Source of the DNA: Trichostrongylus colubriformis
Taxonomy: Eukaryota > Nematoda > Chromadorea > Rhabditida > Trichostrongylidae
Length of the DNA: 64,000 bases
NCBI GenBank assembly: GCA_963978905.1
Contig: OZ022258.1
Span: forward strand, 44,376,591-44,440,590
Direction of reading: 5' to 3'
Each line of letters opens with the position of its first letter. Positions within the stretch are counted from its first letter, which is position 1. Below are positions 11,799-22,631 of the stretch, piece by piece. The position numbers and the translations under genes are program-made. The notes beneath the pieces are model-generated. The model was not told the DNA's origin. It did no database searches and worked only from the letters and a program-made list of their open reading frames with translations.

Positions 11799-12660
11799 AA
11801 AGCCGATAGCCTTCATAACATGTAGACTATTTTCCAAGCTGTGCATCTTCCACAATAAAACTATTTCAAGGCTTAATTCCTATTGTGATAAATGATGAGA
11901 CCACGCGGTAGGGGTCGTGCTCGAGGGGGAAATTCTAAGAAAATATGATAGTCGAATTTCATGAAAGCTTACAGAGATTCAACATCGAAGAATTTCGGAA
12001 ATCAAAGAGAAACGGACAGTGTTATGACACTGAGCAATCGCGAATATTTGTGGGTAATTATAGTGCGCATCATATACTTACAACTTGATTTTGCAAATAC
12101 AATTATGCGCCTATCCTATACACAAATTTGCTACGGAATTACTGAACGCTCTGACGCTTTAGACTGTCCATACCCAGATCAGAGTTATCGTTTCTGTTTG
12201 GTTTGTTCTAGAATTTTAGACGATCAAGGTTCAGTATTCTGAGGGCATTAGGCCACCAATTCTTCACGTCGACTCTATGTTATAGAGGTGAATTAGTGTG
12301 ATTGTGACATTCAGAGCAATTTTGTGAAATGGCACCCAGTTCAAGTGTTGATCATTGATCTACTTTTCACATGATGATTGCAAAGGATCGTTGCCAATGA
12401 GCGAGAACTGTTAATGATTGCTACATATAGTAAGGTCGTTTGGCTTTTTAGTTCTAATGAACAATGTAGTGGGACGGCTGTCTGCAAAACAAAAAAATTC
12501 TCTATATCACCGACATCATTGACCAATCGGTTTTTTTTTTTGAGCAGAGCAGATCCGACCAATTCGGAAAAAAGGTGGTGGCACATTTGATGATAGGCAC
12601 ATATTTCAAACTTTTTGAAGGCGTACCTAAAATCATCAACCGCACATATTTTCCATCGCA

Positions 12661-13949
12661 ACTGTGGATGAAGTGCAGTATTTTTCTTTATGTGTTGCAG
12701 TTTGTGATGTACCAGTTTTAGCTACGCGATATACTTTGTGCAGCGTATTACTTTACTGATTTAACAGCTATGCGAGTGGACCCATATACTACAGCGACCC
12801 ATTAGTTACATAGTTTGAGGGCTGCTATCGCAGTGGATGGTAGGGGCATCATCAAAAAGCTGTACACTTAGGCCTCTATAAAGGGTTTTTCTTAGGATCA
12901 ATCTTTACACTCAGCATATATTTTTGCATAAGTGGAGGTGGGAAGAGGTTTTGTTCTTTTTGGACTAAATAGCGTTCACAGTAGAATGCACCACTCATTT
13001 CGCTAACAGCACCAAAAGTAAGAGGAAAAAGACGAGTCTTACCATGCCTGCCTTGTGGGTCGCCGTCGCTGACAACAGGCAGGGGCGCTCGTCTGAGGTG
13101 AATGTCTTTAGTCCATAAAGTAGACGGTAAGATAATAACAAGACTACTGTAGGTCATTTCGCACCTTACCACGCACCTTCTAGCCCTGCTTGTAAGATGA
13201 CCCTATGTGATTGCTTCAACCGTCTGTGAGCCATCAAGATGCAAAAAGTAATGCAGTTTGTAACATTTCGTTGATACTCCGAAGCTCCCAAGTTTGCTAT
13301 CAGTGACCCATGATCGCGTCTCGCATGTAAGTCCGAAATTATTCTCTTTGTCCGCAATTAGCACACTAGGGGCAAATAGACATCTCACTCGCCTCTAGAG
13401 GAACCAATTCATAGGGCATGCTGAGATGGGCCGGGAGACGGTGCGGTGTAACAGGATTAGGACTTTCGCGAGTGGCCAGTAGATATGAATAGTTGAGCAG
13501 GAGTTAAAATTGCGAGATGGTGGACGATCAGTTCCGGCAGAAAGGTGGAAGCTGGAGTCAAGGTGTGGAATGCTGAGAGGCCAACTAAAGGGGTTAGTGA
13601 TTATAGGGAATCGAAAGTTAGATATGAAACGTGAGTCGATGATGTGAAAAATGGGTTTTGTGATGTTATTGAGACCACATACAACAGGAGTTGCCACATG
13701 GCCGTGGGACTTTTGTACAGAATTCTCGTTAGCACCTCTATCTCGCAACTACTTCGCCCCTTTCGTGCACCTACGTCGCTCCTAGGCATACTGGGCCTCC
13801 TCACTTAATTGACTGCTCTGTCTGTTGAGTTTTTCGCGATAGTGGCTGGTATACGAAAAAAATAAAGCAAGTTCGATATAATAGAAAACATGAAATAACC
13901 ACAAGTGTTGCAAATAATGATAGTATGGCTCCTATGTTTTCCCTTGTTG
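12661..13949. other. unique part of palindrome centre, no recognisable gene
   Basis: This begins where homology between the giant palindrome arms stops. Several short minus-strand frames (12876-13804) occur, but none has a recognisable domain. It is unique in the window. Confidence 0.5.
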
Positions 13950-14455
13950 AAACCTCGGCATAGACGCTTCTCTTTTGTATGCCAACACGAGGCTAGGTAT
14001 GGAACCTTGGTTGGCCTAACGTTTCGACCGTCTCGTCTTCTTCAGAGGCCTGAAGATGGCTCGAAGCTCTTGATTTGCAAAGTATCCAAACAAGTGCCTT
14101 CCTCCCCTCTAGCGTTTCCGGCGTCGTTTCGAAATCGCTCTCGAACAGCTCAGTAATGGAGCAACAGATTCACCCAAGATTCCACTAGCGGAGCAGTAGC
14201 TCACGCCTCAATCACATGTGTCAGCAAGAGCGAATAAGTCTTACTTGACTCGATGATTGATTCGTCCTCCGCTGGTGGAATCTTGGCTGAGTCTGTTGCT
14301 TAATTACCGGGTTGTGCGAGAGCGATCTCGAAACAACGTCGGAAACGCTAGAGCAGAGGAGGTGCTTGTTTGGATACTTTGCAAGTCAAGAGCTTCAAAG
14401 CATCTTCAGGCCTCTGAAAAAGACGAGAAGGTCGAAACATACAAAGGAAAATCAA
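13950..14455. repeat. inverted pair of Penelope-like element terminal repeats
   Basis: The left half (about 13950-14236) is in minus sense and contains GCCTAACGTTTCGACC. The right half (about 14240-14455) is its inverted, slightly diverged copy. The same landmark, with CCTCGGCAT upstream, recurs at 27337-27430 beside the Penelope endonuclease relic. That association supports these as Penelope-type terminal repeats in tail-to-tail arrangement, arms about 220 bp. Confidence 0.6.
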
Positions 14456-14554
14456 TAATAATATGCGATTGATTAACTTGCCTATATGCGTGCAATGATG
14501 TCCTTTACAGCGAATTACTGATGCACCCGATATTTCACTCCCAACATTATAAAT

Positions 14555-14618
14555 GTGCCATTATACATTTATAATGGCACAGTTTGTACCATTATAAATG
14601 TAATGGTACAAACTGTGC
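14555..14618. repeat. overlapping perfect hairpins
   Basis: 14577-14618 is a perfect inverted repeat (GCACAGTTTGTACCATTA, a six-base loop, then its complement). 14555-14580 is another (GTGCCATTATA, loop CATT, complement). A third can form between TTTATAATGG and CCATTATAAA. They share bases, so they are mutually exclusive folds. Confidence 0.8.
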
Positions 14619-14699
14619 ATTTATAGTAGCGAATTTAATTCTGGGATACTTTTGCATATTTACTCGATTAACAACCTCTTCACACATTCGTGGTATCAC

Positions 14700-15495
14700 A
14701 ACTGATGTGGTAGGCCACATTCACTTAATTGCTGACCAGTTTTGCTTGCTCGCTGACCAATTTAATTTGCAGAGTGAACTGCATTCGGGTGGAGCACATA
14801 ATAATGCAGTCGTCGATGTTACCCATGTATATGTAGAGGTGGCTTGCGGTCTATCACCGGTTTCTCAGCTTTGGCCATGAAAGCTATGGCTAGCACTGGG
14901 GTTAGACGTTGGCCCATAGCAAAACCTATAAGTTGTTTGTAGTACTCGCCTGACCACCTGAAGATCGAACACTTGAGGCATTCATTCAGCATCGACATTA
15001 TCTGTGAAATAGTAAACCGATACAAGTTGAAAGTGTGCTCATGCTCGCACAGTAGATTGTATGTAGCCTCCAGCGCGGCTAATACATTGGCGCATAAAGA
15101 CGTGACATCAAACGACTCCATGACGATGTCATCTTGGAGACTGGTACTGGACCACTTTTCGAGCAACATTTTAGTGTTGGTCAGGTGAGCGGGTTTGTAC
15201 TTGAGGAGCCGTGTTAGAATCAGGTTGAGAAACCGTGATATTCTGTCAGTGGGCCCACGCACATTGCTGATGATAGGCCTAACCTTGGACACGCTGGGGT
15301 CATTTGAGCTTAGTTCTGCCGCGGTAAGCTTATGTGTTTTGATTAGTACGTATAAAGTAGAACAAAACGGCAGATCACATTTGAGGCGACTGATGGTGGT
15401 GTAAGATAGACCTGCGACCTTTGCAACACTGCTCCAACATCTATTCAGCCTGCGACATTGCTTTGTGTATTCCTTTTCGGTCGTTTTGCAATATA
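14700..15495 (-). pseudogene. Penelope-like element reverse transcriptase, C-terminal part
   Basis: A minus-strand frame (15550-14819) carries the Penelope reverse transcriptase signatures LYVLIKTHK, VRPIISNVRGPTDRISRFLN, ESFDVTSLCANV and GFAMGQRLTPVLAIAFM. After a frameshift the sequence continues with NIDDCIIMCST, where the family has YIDD; the tyrosine is replaced by Asn. The upstream part continues beyond a mariner insertion at 15496-16745. It is non-functional: frameshifts, stops and the motif change are all visible. Confidence 0.85.
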
Positions 15496-16745
15496 TTTGC
15501 TTGAGTCGATATGAATCGGACAAACGGTAGCATTGATTTCTAAACATCATAACTCAGCAACGTGTCAACGTGAATGGACGCATAAGGTACCTTTAGAATG
15601 AGTACAAAAAGCTCTTTGAAATACTGTCAAACAAACACTCAGAATTTGTTTGATTCCGTCAACATGTTGCACGATTTCAAACCCTCCAGACACCACATCC
15701 GCAACGTAATATTCTTTCTATCGCTATCTGGCGAAGAACCCGCGGATATCGAAAGACGCCTAAAGGAAGTTCACAAGGAGCAGGACCCGTCAGAAGTACA
15801 GTGTACTTGTGGCATTCGAAGTTTGCGTCGGGCCACTATTCCATCGAAGAAAAAGACCATGAGAGACGCCCGAGGGAGCTGGATTTGGACTCGCTGCGGA
15901 ACCAGGTGGAAGCCGATCCGTATCAAACCACTCGTGAGATGGCGACCGTCTTGGAGTGAGTCAGTCCACTGTATTTCCTGGCTTGAAACTCGGTCGATGG
16001 GTACCATGCTCTAACGCAACGGGACATGGATCGGCGGTGCGAGGTCGCACTTTCGTTGCTCACCTTCAAGCGACACCACCGTTGGCTCGTCGAAATAATC
16101 ACTGGCGATGAGAAGCGGATCCTGTACTCTGACTTTCATCTCCGTGCACATTGGGTCGACAAAGATGCTGACGCGAACGACGTTCCCAATCCCAGTGCAC
16201 ACCCGAAAAGGTGATGCTCTGCATTTGGTGGAACGTACACGGCGTAGAGTGCTGGGAGCTGTCCGATGAAGGTGCAGCAGTATCCGCCGACGTCTACATT
16301 CGCCAATTACGAGAACTGAACGCAAATGTCCAAAATTCGTAACGGCGGCGCTCACATGTCTACTTCCAGCACGACAACGCGAGACCGCACATTGCAAGAT
16401 CGATCAAGGCCGAGCTGCTGTCATACAGTTGGACCGTGCTTCCACATCCACCGTACTCCCCAGAACTGACATCTTCGGATTTCCACCTCTTCTCCCACCT
16501 CTGACGCCAACGGACGGCCAAGACTTCATATCGCGTCGTCGTCAAGAAGGCACTCAAGAACTTTTCCGACGCCCAATCCCCAGCCTTCTGGAGCAAGGGC
16601 ATCCACGATCTGCCTAACCGGTCCGGTGGCGGAAGGACATCGATGAAGATGGAGCCTATTTCAAGTGAACCCCAGTTGTCGTTAAAAAGTTATACGATAA
16701 AGACAAAATTTGTCAATTTGTCCGATTCATATTGTCTCAACCTAA
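15496..16745 (+). mobile_element. mariner element (family 2), inserted in the Penelope relic
   Basis: The right end reads TCATATTGTCTCAACCTAA. The left end is its diverged inverse, with GAGTCGATATGAATCGGACA. TA flanks both ends and the element is 1250 bp. Plus-strand transposase relics include EIITGDEKRILYSDF, FQHDNARPHIARSIKAEL and LPHPPYSPELTSSDFHLF, which are catalytic-domain landmarks of mariner transposases. The frame is broken several times. It splits the Penelope reverse transcriptase; joining the flanks restores continuous Penelope-like reading (HLQDETLYCKTTEKEY). Confidence 0.87.
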
Positions 16746-17035
16746 TAGTGTCTCGTCTTGGAGGTGGCTCTGTCAAGTGCTTGACGGAGGATCACGAACT
16801 CACCTCCTTTGTCACTAATTGACAGTCGTATGTCTCCAGCTCTAATGCGGTCCCGTACTTCTTTCAAACCCGCCTTTTGAGGGTGTTAAAGTAAAAAGTG
16901 GTGCTTTTTTGTGCGTGTTGCTGCATTATATTGTAGACTGACGTAGCGAAGAGGCGAAATTTTGTGTCTACAACTGGGTGCGGCTCTTCTGGTCTATAAT
17001 ACGCAGTGGGGAAGGGTGGAGCAGGGATACATCTA
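16746..17035 (-). pseudogene. Penelope-like element, N-terminal part
   Basis: On the minus strand the segment reads KAGLKEVRDRIRAGDIRLS followed by SDKGGEFVIL, typical of the region before the reverse transcriptase core in Penelope-like elements. It is the upstream continuation of 14700-15495, displaced by the mariner at 15496-16745. The upstream edge abuts the 3' end of an RTE element. Confidence 0.75.
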
Positions 17036-19560
17036 TTGCCTAGACAGTGACATTTATTGCCTAGACAAAGACAAAAATCAGCCAGAGTGTCTATCCATGC
17101 CAAGATTAAAAGAGGGTCAAACATGGAATCCCAGCATTCTTCTCTCCATCTTCCTTTGGGTCGCAGCTATCTTTCTGATGTCGGATGGTCGCAGCGACCA
17201 CGTCTCCGCCCCGTGGAGCATTGTTGGTGTTACACATATGTCGAAGGTTTGTTTCTTTAGTTGGAGGGAAACTACCCGGTTGCAGAAAATGTACTGAAAC
17301 ATTTTGAAAACATTCCATCTGGACTGTATTCGGTAGGCGATTTCAGCCGATTGGTTCAGAGCGAAGGAAAGGTGGCAGCCGAGGTAAAGGGCGTGATCGG
17401 CAAAGCGGAACGATTTTCCATCAGTACAGATTTGGTGGCTGGGTGTTTGACAATTCGAAAGAAGTGTTGTCTTTTCCGGATTAAGCCAGAGTCCGACTCT
17501 GGTGGATACGTCTGCTAGGATCTGCAGCATCTTTTTCTATATGGAACGTGATGAAGCAAACAGAACAACGTCATCTGCATACTCAAGACTGGAGAGCAAC
17601 CTGCCGTCGATCCTTAATCCGCAAGTTCCCCAATTTACAAAACCGAGAATCATCTGTAAGGTGGCGTTGAAGGGTTTGGGGCTTAGTGTATCTCCATGCT
17701 TGATGTATTTTCGAATGGTGACCGAAACTGGGCAAAAATTGACAAGAACAGACGTGGAAGAGTGTTCGTATAGTCTCCGTAGCATTTCTATAAGCTCTAA
17801 ATGTACACCTCTCATTGAAAGAGCTGTCCATACTGCTGACCACTCCAAAAGCTATCAAATGCTTCCTTGTAATCGATAAGAGCTACATAGACAGAAAAAT
17901 TATATTCAGCACTCTTTTCTAAAATTGAATTGAGGACATGGATATTGTTCAGGGTGGAGTGGTTTCTGCGAAATCCAACCTGGCTTGGACTCTCCGTCTC
18001 TTAAGCTACTTCTTTATGCGATTTAAAATGACTCTGGTGATTGCCTTTAAAACTGCTGATATCAGAGATATGGGTCGGAAATTTTTACTTTTTTAGGGTC
18101 GCCCTTCTTGAATAACAGCTTCACATGTGCGGTTGTCAACGCTTCAGGGATGGGGTCGCTTTTTTTGATGCTGTATAGTAGAGTGGTAAGTGAAGGAGTA
18201 ATTGCAGGATTTGCGAGGGCTAATTGTTCCGCTGTGATTCGGTCTGGTTCCGGTGATCTCCCACGACGGAGTTGAGAAAGGGCATGTTCCGATTCATCCT
18301 TACAAAAGGGAGGGCATATTTCGAGAGAAGGCAAAATTGTTAAAGGAAAATTCGTAGATGACTTGTATAATTCGCTGTAGTACACTGCCACTGCATCTTC
18401 CGTTGCACGTTGTGAGTTTTCTCCTTTTTCGCTCTCCTTTATCATTAGGCGATTAATTCTAAGATTTCCTGTTCTCTGTGCAGCAGTTAAGCATCTCCCT
18501 TTCTTAATCGCGCTTTGCACAATTGTGGTCTTTCGTTCAAGAATATCCTCGAGTAAGGCGATTCTTGTGGCTTTGCACACAATAGAATATGCGACTTGCT
18601 GGAAAAGTGCTGTTTCTCAGAGCTATCCTCCTGGAAAGCAAAAGTTGGGTCCTAGGTGGAACTCTTGGAGGATGCTTGCGAGCTGACCGGCAACCATCCG
18701 CTGTTGTCTCCACAGACGATCGAATACTGTCGTAAGCTTCCTGCGCGCTTTCTGCGTGAAGGTGAGCTAGAAAAGAGCGGTCCTCATATAATCCGCGGTC
18801 GAGCTGAAGACAGGATGGGAAAGGGCGACGTGTTTGAGCTGCACTACGTCGAACGTTTTAGCCAACAATCATTTGCATGCGATCCATACGATGATCAGAG
18901 TCAAACTGGAAGTTATTAACGATTCCGCAGTCCAAAACGGTTGTACATGGAGATGAGCAAATAAAGTCTATCTGATGGTGCACCATTCCGTTAGGTCTTC
19001 GCCGAATCCAGAGGAAGCCTTTTCCCCTGCGAAAACAAATGTTCCACGCAGGTAATTCTAATCTGATCAACATTTCTGTGAGAAAGCGGCCACGCTCGTT
19101 CGATGCAACAGGAATATGCTTTCCGATGATATTTTGTTTTCCTAATTCGCGTCCAACCTTAGCGTTCATGTCTCCGAGAGGATAGATGTGCCCTCTTTTG
19201 GGTCTTTCCTGCACCTGTGCTCCACCTACTCTAGAAAGTCTTCGTACTCATCAAGGCTACAATTGTAAGATGCCGGAGCATAGCAGAGCACAATAAATAC
19301 TTTGAGCAGCGCATGGTATAGTGTTGCCAGCCTGTCACTTATCAGCATAGAACGCATTTCCCGCCTAGTGACTGATGCACGATAAACGCCACACCATGAT
19401 TAGCATTGTCGGTACCAGAATGGAACAGAACCGTCTGATTGTAAAGTGTAGCTTCTTTCCCCTATTATTATTGTTTCTGTTATTCCAAGTATATCGCACC
19501 ATATCTTGTCTAAAGCATTCTCCAATTCGACCTTTTCGTTGTCCGTCATAACGTAAAATC
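17036..19560 (-). pseudogene. RTE-type LINE, degenerate
   Basis: Read on the minus strand, the endonuclease comes first (about 19585-18858, with GDMNAKVGRELGKQNIIG, HHQIDFICSS and DSDHRM). The reverse transcriptase follows: RRGRSPEPDRITAEQLA and LLFKKGDPKK, then LIDYKEAFDS near 17860, then LEYADDVVLFAS near 17580, which carries the YADD catalytic motif. The C-terminal segment ends near 17117. A short duplicated unit, TTGCCTAGACA, at 17037-17070 may be the element tail. Stops and frameshifts break it. The endonuclease-reverse transcriptase order and motifs fit the RTE clade. Confidence 0.8.
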
Positions 19561-19566
19561 CCACAT

Positions 19567-19920
19567 TTCGCAAGTCACCAGGCAAAAAGTGATGCAGTTA
19601 GTCATCGAAACTTTCCCTCACCCCCCACCCCTTATTCCCCACACCTATCCTCAACAGATTACCACATTTTTCGGATTTTTGATGCAAACCTGCGTCAGAA
19701 GGAGTTCGCCCATACGATGTAGGTTGAGGATGCCATTGTTGACTTTATAATTTCTCGCAATCCGAATTTCATCATGATGGCATATTTTCTTAACCAGGTC
19801 ATTGGCAATGTTGTGTAGATTCGATAGTTTTTAATTCGACAAATATAGTTGTGTCTGAGCGAAGTTATGGCGTTTTGAAAAATGTGGCCCGTTTTGGCCA
19901 TTCATCCTGCATACACCTAA
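19567..19920 (+). mobile_element. mariner 3' end fragment (family 3)
   Basis: This is homologous to the right part of the element at 44261-44943, including the transposase C-terminus and the right terminal repeat ending CACCTAA. Stops are present. No left terminal repeat is visible; the fragment abuts the 5' edge of the RTE relic. Confidence 0.8.
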
Positions 19921-20899
19921 AATATGGAAGGATACCAACGGATGACCGACGGGAGCATGATTGTCCTCATGGATTTGTGTTTCCATTCATCGGTATATCT
20001 GTCTGTCTGCAGTAGTGAGCGAAAATATGTGTGGTTGCCGTTTTCAAATATACGTCCACTTTACCCTGATTACATGCTTCAAAAACTTTGAGTTATGTGC
20101 CTATCATCGAATGTTCACACCGCCTTTTTTCCGAATTGGCCGGATCTGCTCTGCTTGAAAGAATCCTATTGACCAGTTATGTCGTTGATATAACCAAATT
20201 TTTTGCTTTAGCCGACGGCCGTTCTACTATACTGTTCAATAGAACTATAAAGCCAAAGGACTTTACCATATGAAGCAATCATTACCATTCTCGCTCATTG
20301 GCAACGATCCTTTGCAATCATCATGTGAAGAGTAGATCAATGATCAACAGTTGAACTGGGTGCCATTTCACAAAATTGCTCTGAATGTCACAATCACACT
20401 AATTTACCTCCCTTATAACATAGAGTCGACGTGAAGAATTGGTGGCCTAATGCCCTCAGAATACTGACCCTTGATCGTCTAAAATTCGAGAACAAACCAA
20501 ACAGAAACGATAACTCTGATCTGGGCATGGACAGTGTGAAGCGTCAGAGCGTTCAGTAATTTCATAGCAAATTTGTGTATAGGATAGGCGCATAATTGTA
20601 TTTGCAAAATCAAGTTGTAAGTATATGATGCGCACTATAATTACCCACAAATATTCGCGATTGCTCAGTGTCATAACACTGTCCGTTTCTCTTTGATTTC
20701 CGAAATTCTTCGATGTTGAATCTCTGTAAGCTTTCATGAAATTCGACTATCATATTTTCTTAGAATTTCCCCCTCGAGCACGACCCCTACCGCGTGGTCT
20801 CATCATTTATCACAATAGGAATTAAGCCTTGAAATAGTTTTATTGTGGAAGATGCACAGCTTGGAAAATAGTCTACATGTTATGAAGGCTATCGGCTTT

Positions 20900-21180
20900 C
20901 TACTCCGCTTCAACTTCGCCTTTTGCAGTCTTCTTTTTACTAATTTTAGCTTTTACCTGCAAAAAAGTTATCAAAGCAATCGCTCCATCTTATATCAAAT
21001 ACTCCACTACTCTGTCACCTCAGAGTCTTCGGAGGAGTGACTTTAAAAAACTTAGCGAACCTTCGAGACTCCTTTTTGGACTCCTGCAACTGCTTTTTTA
21101 CCCATCTTGTTGACCTTTTCAAGGACACCTGCTTCGGCGACTATCACCAAGAGGAGTAGGAAAAGCAATGTAATTCTCAT
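20900..21180 (-). CDS. secreted lysine-rich amphipathic peptide, copy C
   Basis: Coding exons 21180-21061 and 20956-20900 flank a 104 bp intron. The product is 58 residues and the same as copy B: signal peptide MRITLLFLLLLVIVAEA, then a basic helix with MGKKAVAGVQKGVSK and VKAKISKKKTAKG and an acidic end. One silent change (ATT for ATC in the KAKIS codon region) distinguishes exon 2 from copy B. The upstream non-coding exon ends at 21400 with GTAAG; its intron is 218 bp. The poly(A) signal is at 20839-20844. It pairs head-to-head with copy D. Function is inferred from composition only. Confidence 0.78.
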
Positions 21181-22351
21181 TCTGAAATGTGAAAGGTACC
21201 TTAATAGGGTTGATATGTCAACATAAAGTTGCAACTGCGAAAAAGGATGCAAGGACTGCAGGAATGGCGAAGCAAAAATTTAAAATTGTCAAAAAGCTTG
21301 CTGGATGCTAATCGCAGTTGCTTATAGCTTTCTTGTGAGAGGAAAAAGGGCTTAGAAGTGAAAGCAATGTACGATGAATACAGTCTGCATTGTTCTTACC
21401 CCTTTTAAAGCCCTTAGTGCTCAGTGTTTGTTTAAGCAGGACGGCTGAAGAAACATAGGAAATTGCCCCCAATATGAGGAAGCACACTCCACGGAAAAGT
21501 TTCTCATGTAGAAAAAAATGTTTATGTTTGACAACGCCATAGAAAACACCCTTTCTACTCGTTGTTGTGTCTTTTTATTTCTGAAAATCATGGCAATTTG
21601 TTGTTGCTCTACATTTGCTTCCGACCCTTTAGAAAAGTTATTCGGGGCCTGATAAACTAATACCTTCGTTGTATATCCACTGAATGAAAATGAAGACGAG
21701 AAAAGATTACTAGTAGCGATTCTCAAAGTATGGCGAATACGGTGGTATCAAGAACTGCGAGAACTTCATTCGTTACCTAATGTTGTCACGTCCTCAGCAC
21801 TCCCCTTCGTAGTTGCAGTCTCTCATTGACATATGACCACTGTCAAGGTACCTTTGCTCCTGTGCTCCCTTACCTCCTTTACTTTTGGTTACCATTCGTC
21901 CATTGAAACATGATTGAGATTACTAGGAATACCAAAAATCGAAGCAATCACTGAAAACATAAGACTCACTATTGATTAGAATGTGTGTTCCTATCGCGCT
22001 GGTAAACGAAAAATCATTTTCTACATGAACATTTGTTCTGTGGCGTGTGCTTCCTCATATTGGGGGCAATTTCCTATGTTTCTTCAGCCGTCCTGCTTAA
22101 ACAAACACTGAGCACTAAGGGCTTTAAAAGGGGTAAGAACAATGCAGACTGTATTCATCATACATTGCTTTCACTTCTAAGCCCTTTTTCCTCTCACAAG
22201 AAAGCTATAAGCAACTGCGATTAGCATCCAGCAAGCTTTTTGACAATCTTAAATTTTTGCTTCGCCATTCCTGCAGTCCTTGCATCCTTTTTCGCAGTTG
22301 CAACTTTATGTTGACATATCAACCCTATTAAGGTACCTTTCACATTTCAGA

Positions 22352-22631
22352 ATGAGAATTACATTGCTTTTCCTACTCCTCTTGGTGATAGTCGCCGAAG
22401 CAGGTGTCCTTGAAAAGGTCAACAAGATGGGTCAAAAAGCAGTTGCAGGAGTCCAAAAAGGAGTCTCGAAGGTTCGTTTAAATTTCTCAGTCATTCCTCC
22501 TAAGTTTCTGAAGTGACACAGAAGTGGAGTATTCATTACAAGATGGAGCGATTGCTTTGATAACTTTTTTGCAGGTAAAAGCTAAAATCAGTAAAAAGAA
22601 GACTGCAAAAGGCGAAGTTGAAGCGGAGTAG
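22352..22631 (+). CDS. secreted lysine-rich amphipathic peptide, copy D
   Basis: Coding exons 22352-22471 and 22575-22631 flank a 103 bp intron. The product differs from copies A, B and C by one residue: MGQKAVAG instead of MGKKAVAG, which lowers the mature net charge by one. The 5' untranslated intron is 22133-22350 (GTAAG donor, TTTCAG acceptor). AATAAA is at 22687-22692. Exact positional equivalence makes it the counterpart of copy A in the other arm, yet its 5' flank resembles copy B more in places, a hint of gene conversion. Downstream lies the convergent MULE relic. Confidence 0.77.

Larger units (their letters stand above)
7166..12660 (+). repeat. giant palindrome, left arm
   Basis: The 5.5 kb matches 20020-26045 as reverse complement. 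Long reading frames translate identically in both arms, for example 8532-8882 against 23815-24165 and 8986-9303 against 23394-23711. This implies near-identity over the outer 4 kb. The innermost 300 bp (12350-12660 against 20020-20340) is clearly more diverged. The arm contains a MULE relic, peptide gene A on the minus strand and peptide gene B on the plus strand. A and B are themselves an inverted pair around a spacer near 10900. Confidence 0.9.

Noticed and set aside
14018..14060. Hammerhead ribozyme in the Penelope terminal repeat
   Set aside because: In reverse sense CTGAAGA and GAAAC occur at suitable spacing, and such ribozymes are known from Penelope-like elements. Stem II would need a bulge, no stem III with a cleavage site was found, and the copy at 27410 lacks CTGANGA.
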